Assembly: GCA_002306075.1 (NCBI GenBank)
Contig: DBRW01000078.1
Location: 1-13,395 of the forward strand
Source of the DNA: Synergistaceae bacterium UBA1358
GTDB lineage: Bacteria > Synergistota > Synergistia > Synergistales > Synergistaceae
Length of the DNA: 13,395 bases
Direction: 5' to 3'
Positions within the stretch are counted from its first letter, which is position 1, and each line of letters begins with the position of its first letter. This document shows positions 1 through 5,378 of the stretch, piece by piece. Both the position numbers and the translations under genes were made by a program. The notes under the pieces were generated by a model that searched no databases, was not told the DNA's origin, and saw only the letters and a program-made list of their open reading frames with translations.

Positions 1-137
1 TGCTTTTTGTATTTCTGTTTTTTTCGACGATAACGCCGTCGCTCTTCATAAACTCAATGGTATCTCCTTCTGTTTATTCTCTCCTTAACAAAGGGCAGTT
101 GGTCAACGCCATCCATCAGGGGGGAGTTTCCGAATGA
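1..137 (+). CDS. C-terminal fragment of a membrane protein, possibly antiporter-like subunit (5' end outside window)
   Basis: An open frame runs from the window edge (first full codon at base 3) to TGA at 135-137, leaving 44 residues. The visible part is a hydrophobic segment (LFVFLFFSTITPSLFI) followed by a short polar tail. Its stop overlaps the next ATG as ATGA, which implies translational coupling within an operon. A last helix followed by a short loop is compatible with the C-terminus of a NuoL/M/N- or HyfF-type proton-translocating subunit. That identity is inferred mainly from the downstream NuoH-like gene, because the fragment is too short for a family call. Confidence 0.5.
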   Translation, partial: LFVFLFFSTITPSLFINSMVSPSVYSLLNKGQLVNAIHQGGVSE

Positions 138-451
138 TCTCGATATTGGAGACAGGATATTTCATCTGGAATTTTACTGCGTGGATAAAGATATTTCTTT
201 TGTCAGCAGTCATTTTTTGTTTATTGATATATGTGATCAAAAAGAAAACGGGCGGAAGCCTTATCAGCAGCAAAAAGATGCGCGGGTGCCGGGAAGATCG
301 GGATGAGGGGACATTCGAACAGAGGACGGCAATGCTGAGAGACAAAATAATGGGGCCATGGTTTGATTTCCCCTTTTTGCACGTTCTTTCAATGGTCGTG
401 CTCTTTATCTTTTTTGCAGTTGCGCTCTTTTCCGGCAACGGAGGCGAATAA
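134..451 (+). CDS. Small two-helix membrane protein in a complex-I-like operon
   Basis: The product is 105 residues with two predicted membrane segments, about residues 9-35 and 78-100. A basic, polar middle stretch of about 40 residues, likely cytoplasmic, separates them. ATG 134 overlaps the preceding stop by ATGA and has GGGGAG at 121-126, seven bases upstream. The frame ends in TAA followed directly by a second in-frame TAA, only three bases before the next gene starts. I do not recognise a family. The position between an antiporter-like fragment and a NuoH-like gene suggests an accessory membrane subunit of the same complex. Small subunits of such assemblies diverge quickly, so lack of recognition is not surprising. 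Confidence 0.6.
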   Translation: MISILETGYFIWNFTAWIKIFLLSAVIFCLLIYVIKKKTGGSLISSKKMRGCREDRDEGTFEQRTAMLRDKIMGPWFDFPFLHVLSMVVLFIFFAVALFSGNGGE

Positions 452-454
452 TAA

Positions 455-1477
455 ATGAATAACTTGTCCATCAGATTGCTTGGTTATTTTTCATCATGGG
501 TGCTGATGCTGGTAACGCTTGCAGTGGCCCTTTTCGCAGAGGCCATCCATACATTTTTGTCGGGCAAGACACTGAACAGGCGAGGCATGATCGTCTCTTT
601 CATCCCTCTTCGCGACATATTCAGGTCCATTACTGCCCCAATAAACCTTCCGGAAAACGCTGCAGTCAGACTTTCGATATACCTGCCCTGCCTGGCCCTT
701 GCCGGACTGATCCCTGTTGCGGCAAGCATACCATTCTTTTCTTTTGTACCTGTTATGGACAACGGGGGAGACCTGATGCAGATATTGCAGTTTGCCCTTC
801 TGTCGGAGACACTTGCGATACTCTCTGTTCTGTCTCTTGGAACTTCCGCAGCCGAGGCGACCGCAAAGAGGATGACGGACGAGCTTATCGCGCTTATCGT
901 TCCTATGATGGCTGCTTTTGTGTCAATAGGCTTTTACTATTCGGCCAGCGGGGTCCAGGGAGACCCGTTCAGTCTCAACACTTTCACGAATGCTCAGCAC
1001 ATGTCGGCATCGGTACCTTTTTCGCTTACCGGTACGCTGATCTTCGTTTTTGTGATATTCAGCCGCATACCTCACAGCAATGCCGGTTTCGGCTGTTCCC
1101 TGCTTGAAAACTGCGAGCTCCCCGATTTCAACGGAGCGCCCAGGTCGACACTGCAGCTTTGGTCGATCTTCAGAGCTTTTCTTGTGGTCGCATTGGTGAC
1201 CCACATATTTTTCCCGTGGGGATTTTTCAAGGGTCTCAATGCGGGATTCAGCATCTCATGGTGGGCCCAGTCCGTCAACTTTGCGGCGTTTTGGTCGACT
1301 GTCCTGTTTATCCGTGTGTTCGGTGTCACTGTCTGCTGGAAAGTAAAGGAGCTGCTTGAAAGATTCATCAGGATAAAGAACGGCGGGATGTGGCTCTATA
1401 TAATACTGACGGTCACAGCGACACTTCTGGTCGTATTTGAGGGAATAAGGATATCGATGGAGACTGCCGCGTTCTAA
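455..1477 (+). CDS. NuoH/HycD/EchB-like membrane subunit (respiratory NADH dehydrogenase subunit 1 family), divergent
   Basis: This is a 340-residue polytopic membrane protein with about eight hydrophobic segments. The layout resembles the NuoH/HycD/EchB family, which anchors the hydrophilic arm of complex I or membrane [NiFe] hydrogenases. After the first helix there is a basic loop (around residues 36-58) where family members carry the R-x-G-P region. A later loop near residues 210-225 contains LLENCELPDFNG, followed by a helix and FFPW, like the PFDxxEAExEL...FxGG stretch of NuoH. Both motifs are degraded here: the R-x-G-P signature is absent and the acidic loop keeps only some acids. GGAGG at 440-444 precedes the ATG by ten bases. 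It is the last gene of its operon. Family assignment is by pattern, not alignment. Confidence 0.55.
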   Translation: MNNLSIRLLGYFSSWVLMLVTLAVALFAEAIHTFLSGKTLNRRGMIVSFIPLRDIFRSITAPINLPENAAVRLSIYLPCLALAGLIPVAASIPFFSFVPVMDNGGDLMQILQFALLSETLAILSVLSLGTSAAEATAKRMTDELIALIVPMMAAFVSIGFYYSASGVQGDPFSLNTFTNAQHMSASVPFSLTGTLIFVFVIFSRIPHSNAGFGCSLLENCELPDFNGAPRSTLQLWSIFRAFLVVALVTHIFFPWGFFKGLNAGFSISWWAQSVNFAAFWSTVLFIRVFGVTVCWKVKELLERFIRIKNGGMWLYIILTVTATLLVVFEGIRISMETAAF

Positions 1478-1508
1478 AGACGTGCCTGAACTGTTACCGA
1501 GGGAGCAT

Positions 1509-1558
1509 TGCCACTTGTTTTAACGGTTGGTGGCATGTTCGGTTTTATATGGTAAACT
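1509..1558 (+). promoter_or_regulatory. Possible glnS promoter region with TGCCAC inverted repeat
   Basis: In the 136-base gap before glnS, TGCCAC (1509-1514) pairs with GTGGCA (1530-1535) across 15 bases. A TGGTAAACT extended -10-like sequence follows at 1550-1558, but no convincing -35 element stands at standard spacing. Transcription from here would give a leader of about 50 bases before the glnS ATG. The dyad could be an operator or a weak end-of-operon hairpin. It has no T-tract, so it is not a good terminator. A related TGCCAC/GTGGCA dyad lies ahead of gltX. Confidence 0.3.
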
Positions 1559-1613
1559 TTATATTTGACATACTTTGATAGGCATAATGAAAGCAGTATT
1601 GGAGGAATTTGCA

Positions 1614-3290
1614 ATGGCTTCTGAAGAGGGAGCAAAGAGCCTGAATTTTCTTGAAGAGATAATTACAAAAGACCTTGAAAACGGAGTGGTAAAGAAGGTC
1701 ATTACCAGGTTCCCGCCTGAACCCAACGGCTACCTGCACATCGGGCATGCGAAATCTATATGCCTCAATTTTGGTCTGGCGAAACAGTTCGGCGGAGAGT
1801 GCAACCTTCGTTTTGACGACACCAATCCTGCGAAAGAGGAGACAGAGTATGTCGAATCCATAATGGAAGATGTGAAGTGGCTCGGGTTCGAATGGGCCAA
1901 CTTACGATATGCCTCTGACTACTTTGACCAGTTCCACAAATGGGCGATAGACCTTATCAAAGCGGGCAAAGCCTATGTCGATGACCAGAGCGCCGATGAG
2001 ATCCGTCTGAAAAGGGGCACGCTGACAAAACCTGGAGAGGATTCTCCACACAGGAACAGAAGCATCGAGGAGAATCTGGACCTCTTTATGCGGATGACAA
2101 ACGGTGAATTTGAAGAGGGTTCCAGAGTGCTGAGAGCCAAGATAGACATGTCCAGCAGCAACCTCAACATGAGAGACCCGGTCATCTACAGGATACTCAA
2201 GAGAAGCCACCACAGAACAGGGGATAAGTGGTGCGTCTATCCGATGTATGATTTCGCGCACGGATATGAGGACGCGATAGAGGGTGTCACACACTCTATA
2301 TGCACGCTGGAATTCCAGGATCACAGGCCGCTTTATGACTGGTTCATCGAAAACGTAGACGTTCCGCATGTTCCGCATCAGTACGAATTTGCTCGCCTTA
2401 ACCTCACATATACGCTTATGAGCAAGCGTAAGCTGCTGGAACTGGTCACGACAGGAATAGTCTCCGGGTGGGATGACCCAAGGATGCCTACCATCTGCGG
2501 ATTCAGGCGCAGAGGGTATACACCGGAGTCCATAAGACGATTCTGCAAAGAGATAGGCGTTGCAAAAGCGGACAGTCTGGTCGATGTCGAACTGCTGCAG
2601 CACTGTCTGAGGGAAGAGCTCAACAAGACAGCGCAGCGAGGGATGGCCGTCCTCCGTCCCCTTAAGGTCGTACTTGAGAACTGGCCCGAGGGTTTTGTTG
2701 ACGAACTTGAGGCTGAAAACAACCCCGAAGACGCTGGCGCGGGAAGCAGGAAGATAAGGATCGGGAAAGAGATCTATATAGAACGCGACGACTTCATGGA
2801 GGAACCTGTAAAAGGCTTCTTCCGTCTGGCTCCCGATAAAGAGGTCCGTCTAAAATATGCTTACATCATCAAGTGTAATGATGTTGTCAAGGATGAAAAT
2901 GGAGAAGTCGTAGAACTCCGCTGCACGGTCGACATGGACAGCAGGGGAGGAGACGCTCCCGACGGACGGAAGATAAAAGGGACCCTCCACTGGGCATGGG
3001 CAGGAGAAGCTGTCAGAGCAAGGGTCAACCTTTACGGCCATCTCTTTACCCTTAGAAATATGAACGATATGGAGGAAGGCAAGGACTACAAGGATTACCT
3101 TGATCCAAATTCGCTTGTCGTGATCGAGGATGCATTGGTAGAACCCATCCTGGCCAGTGCAAAGCCAATGGACAGGTTCCAGTTCCTCCGCCACGGATAT
3201 TTCTGTGCCGACTATGAAAGCTCGCCGGAAAGACCTGTTTTCAACCTTACGGTTTCATTAAAAGATTCGTGGGGGAAGCAGAATAAGTAA
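1614..3290 (+). CDS. glnS: Glutamine--tRNA ligase (GlnRS)
   Basis: This class I aminoacyl-tRNA synthetase of 558 residues charges tRNA-Gln with glutamine directly, using ATP, in the cytoplasm. It is close in length to the 554-residue E. coli enzyme. The Rossmann catalytic domain opens with RFPPEPNGYLHIGHAKS (HIGH at residues 42-45), and the KMSKS-type loop is MSKRK at 269-273. The GlnRS-typical stretches WCVYPMYDFAH and GWDDPRMPT are intact. Residues from about 340 onward match the beta-barrel anticodon-binding region and end in the conserved FNLTVSLKDSW. I chose ATG 1614 because GGAGGA at 1601-1606 stands seven bases upstream; an in-frame TTG at 1575 has no such site. GlnRS occurs in only part of the bacteria, the rest using GluRS plus GatCAB. 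It is followed, after a repeat-filled spacer, by gltX. Confidence 0.97.
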   Translation: MASEEGAKSLNFLEEIITKDLENGVVKKVITRFPPEPNGYLHIGHAKSICLNFGLAKQFGGECNLRFDDTNPAKEETEYVESIMEDVKWLGFEWANLRYASDYFDQFHKWAIDLIKAGKAYVDDQSADEIRLKRGTLTKPGEDSPHRNRSIEENLDLFMRMTNGEFEEGSRVLRAKIDMSSSNLNMRDPVIYRILKRSHHRTGDKWCVYPMYDFAHGYEDAIEGVTHSICTLEFQDHRPLYDWFIENVDVPHVPHQYEFARLNLTYTLMSKRKLLELVTTGIVSGWDDPRMPTICGFRRRGYTPESIRRFCKEIGVAKADSLVDVELLQHCLREELNKTAQRGMAVLRPLKVVLENWPEGFVDELEAENNPEDAGAGSRKIRIGKEIYIERDDFMEEPVKGFFRLAPDKEVRLKYAYIIKCNDVVKDENGEVVELRCTVDMDSRGGDAPDGRKIKGTLHWAWAGEAVRARVNLYGHLFTLRNMNDMEEGKDYKDYLDPNSLVVIEDALVEPILASAKPMDRFQFLRHGYFCADYESSPERPVFNLTVSLKDSWGKQNK

Positions 3291-3307
3291 GGACCGGCAG
3301 AGCAATA

Positions 3308-3399
3308 GCTGAGCGATCGTAAAAAACGGTGAAACTGCCGTAAAACCATCGGCGTGAAGCTGCGGCGAAAATATGCCGAGTGAAGCGGTTGTAAAAGCG
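3308..3399 (+). repeat. Hairpin-array repeat, copy A (+ orientation)
   Basis: The copy has 92 bases with three GTGAA-headed units at 3329, 3354 and 3380 (period 25-26). Unit one has stem GCCG (3337-3340) with CGGC (3350-3353). Unit two has CGGC (3363-3366) with GCCG (3375-3378). The loops are A-rich, taaaaccat and gaaaatat. It aligns without gaps to copy B at 10098-10189 with 68 of 92 bases equal by my hand count, and most differences are transitions. It begins 18 bases after the glnS stop. Bases 3400-3475 beyond it hold nothing I recognise. Family and function are unknown. Confidence 0.75.
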
Positions 3400-3475
3400 T
3401 AAAAGTACGGCAAGAAGGCTGGTAAGCTATTGGCAAGCGGTCGTTGTAGAACTTTAAGGACCGAACCCCGTTACC

Positions 3476-3591
3476 GTCGTTCCCGAATGATCCGACCGGG
3501 AATCCAGCGGCAATGGTTTTGGATCTATAAATCCAGTAATAGCAATGACCTAGAGACACCAGGTCTCCGTCGATGATCGTCCGGGGACGAC
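3476..3591. repeat. MITE/REP-like palindromic element with GTCGTTCCCG-type terminal inverted repeats
   Basis: The left end GTCGTTCCCGAATGATC (3476-3492) matches the reverse complement of the right end (3575-3591) at 14 of 17 positions. Inside the left end CCCG and CGGG form a subterminal hairpin leading into GGGAATCCAG. The 116-base element has no coding capacity. The ends resemble the GTCATTCCCG...CGGGAATCCAG palindromes scattered in many bacterial genomes. No target-site duplication is clear. It is unrelated in sequence to the GTGAA hairpin arrays on either side. Confidence 0.55.
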
Positions 3592-3623
3592 ATAGATAAT
3601 TGATCAATAGATAAAGACTGAAT

Positions 3624-3672
3624 TCCCCGTGGCATAGTTGCCACAGATCCACAGACGGAAGTTTTCTCCGTC
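3624..3672 (-). repeat. Two hairpins before gltX, possible degenerate array copy G (- orientation)
   Basis: GTGGCA (3629-3634) pairs with TGCCAC (3639-3644) across four bases, and GACGGA (3654-3659) pairs with TCCGTC (3667-3672) across seven. Read on the - strand, the hairpins are separated by GTGGATCT and followed by GGGGAATTC, spaced 24 bases apart. This resembles the GGTGAATTT linkers of the other arrays. Both stems are perfect, but membership in the family is weaker than for copies A-D. They may equally be structures in the gltX leader. Confidence 0.45.
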
Positions 3673-3701
3673 ATATTTGATAAACTACCGGAGGTTTTTT
3701 T

Positions 3702-5039
3702 ATGTCAAGTGATGTACGCGTTAGATTTGCTCCAAGCCCCACAGGATCTCTTCATATAGGGGGAGCCCACACAGCCCTTTTTAACTGGCTGTATGCGCGC
3801 CACAACGGGGGGACTTTTGTACTTCGCATAGAAGACACAGACAGAGAACGTTCGACAGCTGAGTATGAGCAGTCGATAATGGACGGCATGAGATGGATGG
3901 GGCTTGACTGGGACGAAGGTCCCGACAAGCCGGGAAAGTATGGCCCCTACAGACAGTCAGAACGCATGGACCTATATACGAAATATGCAGATCAGCTCCT
4001 TGAGGCGGGGCTTGCCTACAAAGAAGACGGTGCGGTCCTGTTCAAAGTTCCTGCTGGCAAGCTTGTCACCTTTGATGATGAAGTATACGGACATATCGAG
4101 GTAATGAGCGAAAATGCATCAGTCAATCAGGACGGAACGATAAAAGATATCGTCATCCTCAAAAGGGACGGTATGCCGACATATAACTACGCCGTTGTTA
4201 TCGACGACTATACGATGAACATAAACATGGTCATCCGCGGAGAGGATCATATTATCAACACTCCCAAGCAACTGCTGATCTATCAGGCCCTTGGGTTCGA
4301 GCCCCCCAAATTTGCACACCTCCCGATGATCCTTGGCAAGGACAAGAAGAAGCTTTCCAAACGCCAGGGGGCTACGAGCGTCTTCGAGTATAACGATCTC
4401 GGATATCTCCCGGATGGAGTATTCAACTTCCTTGCACTGCTTGGATGGTCACCGAAAAACGGGCAGGAGATATTCACGCGCGAAGAGGCCGTCGAGCTCT
4501 TTGAGATCTCTTTTGTGACAAAGAAACCGGCGGTACTGGACATGGATAAGCTCAACCACATCAACCAGGAACAGATGAAGATCATGGATCCATATAAACT
4601 CCTTGAGATAATCAAACCGTTCTGGAAAAACCTGGGATTCGATATCAGCGGCTTTTCAGATGATTACCTTGCATCCTCCCTTAAGACGATGGGCGGCAGA
4701 GGCCAGACAACGCTCCAGCTAGCAGAATACAGTGACTACTTTATAAGCTTTGACGTCGTCAAGGAGAGATACAAGGCAGACGACATAAAGGAAGAGCGCC
4801 GTCCCGTACTTAAGAAATTCTACGGAGAACTGCTTGATATCGAAGCATTCACCCCTGAGAGCATGGAAGCCTTTGCCAAGTCCTGGGTCGAAGCCAACGA
4901 AAGCAGCATGAAAGAAGTGGCCCTCCCGCTCAGATGGGCGCTGACAGGAAGAAAAGTCAGTCCGGGTGTATTCGAAGTAGCCGCACAGCTCGGAAGGAAA
5001 GAGTGCCGGAATAGGCTGGACTATTACGGACTGATCTAA
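3702..5039 (+). CDS. gltX: Glutamate--tRNA ligase (GluRS), compact form
   Basis: This 445-residue class I synthetase charges tRNA-Glu with glutamate. The catalytic domain shows PSPTGSLHIGGAH (HIGG at residues 18-21), RIEDTDRER, the conserved GMPTYNYAVVIDDYTM and IRGEDHIINTP segments, and KLSKR at 217-221. The helical anticodon-binding region fills roughly residues 300-445. GGAGG at 3690-3694 precedes ATG by seven bases. Compared with typical bacterial GluRS (about 465-490 residues) it is short. After the LAY of the GLAY motif the chain goes almost at once to FKVP, without the usual region of about 35-40 residues that begins C-F-C-T/S-x-E-E-L in many members. It is probably monocistronic, with an intrinsic terminator downstream. 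The assignment is firm, but which tRNA it charges besides tRNA-Glu cannot be read from sequence. Confidence 0.95.
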   Translation: MSSDVRVRFAPSPTGSLHIGGAHTALFNWLYARHNGGTFVLRIEDTDRERSTAEYEQSIMDGMRWMGLDWDEGPDKPGKYGPYRQSERMDLYTKYADQLLEAGLAYKEDGAVLFKVPAGKLVTFDDEVYGHIEVMSENASVNQDGTIKDIVILKRDGMPTYNYAVVIDDYTMNINMVIRGEDHIINTPKQLLIYQALGFEPPKFAHLPMILGKDKKKLSKRQGATSVFEYNDLGYLPDGVFNFLALLGWSPKNGQEIFTREEAVELFEISFVTKKPAVLDMDKLNHINQEQMKIMDPYKLLEIIKPFWKNLGFDISGFSDDYLASSLKTMGGRGQTTLQLAEYSDYFISFDVVKERYKADDIKEERRPVLKKFYGELLDIEAFTPESMEAFAKSWVEANESSMKEVALPLRWALTGRKVSPGVFEVAAQLGRKECRNRLDYYGLI

Positions 5040-5045
5040 AGATAA

Positions 5046-5153
5046 GGCGGACGAGCGGCTGCCGGAACAGCTTGAGAATACATCGTCCGCCGGTGAATTT
5101 GCTACGAAAACCTTGTCGCGGAGAAATTACAGCAAAAATCATGCTGCGGTAAA
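5046..5153 (+). repeat. Hairpin-array repeat, copy C (+ orientation) with flanking inverted repeat
   Basis: Just after gltX, GGCGGACGA (5046-5054) pairs with TCGTCCGCC (5083-5091) around 28 bases that contain a smaller GCTG/CAGC hairpin. It continues into units headed GTGAA (5093), GAGAA (5121) and GTAAA (5149) at an exact 28-base period. Each of the first two carries a short stem with a nine-base A-rich loop, gaaaacctt and aaaaatcat; the second stem is CAGC with GCTG. The 16 bases CGTCCGCCGGTGAATT at 5084-5099 recur exactly, inverted, at 10261-10276 (copy D). Confidence 0.7.
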
Positions 5154-5182
5154 TTGGACAATAATACTTAAAGATCTTATCT

Positions 5183-5206
5183 ACGCGGCCTTTGGCCGCG
5201 TTTTTC
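5183..5206 (+). terminator. Intrinsic terminator of gltX
   Basis: ACGCGGCC (5183-5190) and GGCCGCGT (5194-5201) form a perfect eight-base-pair GC-rich stem with loop TTT, and the run of T continues to 5205. On the - strand the same stem is preceded by GGAAAAA and is followed by the units of array F, so the terminator may itself be one member of that array. Confidence 0.85.
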
Positions 5207-5207
5207 C

Positions 5208-5279
5208 GTAATGCGGAGCATTACAGATTCTCCAGCGACGAATGTCGCGAACTCACCGCAATGCGAAGTGTTGCATATC
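5208..5279 (-). repeat. Hairpin array, copy F (- orientation), three tandem short-loop hairpins
   Basis: Three hairpins follow each other: GTAATGC/GCATTAC with loop GGA (5208-5224), GCGAC/GTCGC with loop GAAT (5235-5248), and GCAATGC with GTGTTGC, including two wobble pairs, around GAA. Read on the - strand, the linkers between them are GGTGAGTTC and GGAGAATCT, matching the order GGTGAATTT then GGAGAAATT in copy C. Period is 23-26. There is no T-tract after these stems. They lie between the gltX terminator and the polA promoter. Confidence 0.55.
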
Positions 5280-5301
5280 CTCCGTTGTTTTAGCCTCAAC
5301 A

Positions 5302-5330
5302 TTGTCTCTCTCCTCCTTTGCCTTTACAAT
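5302..5330 (+). promoter_or_regulatory. Probable sigma-70-type promoter of polA
   Basis: TTGTCT (5302-5307) and TACAAT (5325-5330) are separated by exactly 17 bases, matching the -35 and -10 consensus at four and five of six positions. The start of transcription would fall near 5337, giving a leader of about 42 bases to the chosen polA ATG. An in-frame GTG at 5346 would lie only about nine bases in, which argues against using it as the start. Confidence 0.6.
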
Positions 5331-5378
5331 GTAGTGCGTACATAGGTGAAGCAGCCTATTATGCAGAGGATGATAATC

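Noticed and set aside
1575..1613. Upstream in-frame TTG as the glnS start
   Set aside because: It has no ribosome binding site, while ATG 1614 has GGAGGA at the right distance and gives the family's usual N-terminus. The GGAGGA itself would be inside the longer frame.
1478..1613. T-box leader before glnS (and similarly 3592-3701 before gltX)
   Set aside because: No T-box consensus sequence, specifier stem or antiterminator/terminator pair is visible, and the leaders are too short.
1902..2603. 233-codon antisense open frame inside glnS
   Set aside because: It is a shadow of a conserved coding frame; the protein has no recognisable domain and no ribosome binding site context.
3308..3399. CRISPR array
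   Set aside because: The GTGAA-headed units are short and there are no spacers of uniform length between identical repeats; the variable parts are self-complementary stems. No cas genes are present.
3212..3652. 146-codon - strand frame over the glnS-gltX spacer
   Set aside because: It spans repeat A and the palindromic element, and the translation looks like random low-conservation sequence.
3678..3686. TGATAAACT as an extended -10 promoter for gltX
   Set aside because: Transcription would begin within the GGAGG ribosome binding site at 3690-3694, leaving no usable leader.
5346..5378. GTG 5346 as the polA start
   Set aside because: It lies about nine bases from the likely transcription start and has no good ribosome binding site. 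The added residues are not part of the family's usual N-terminus.
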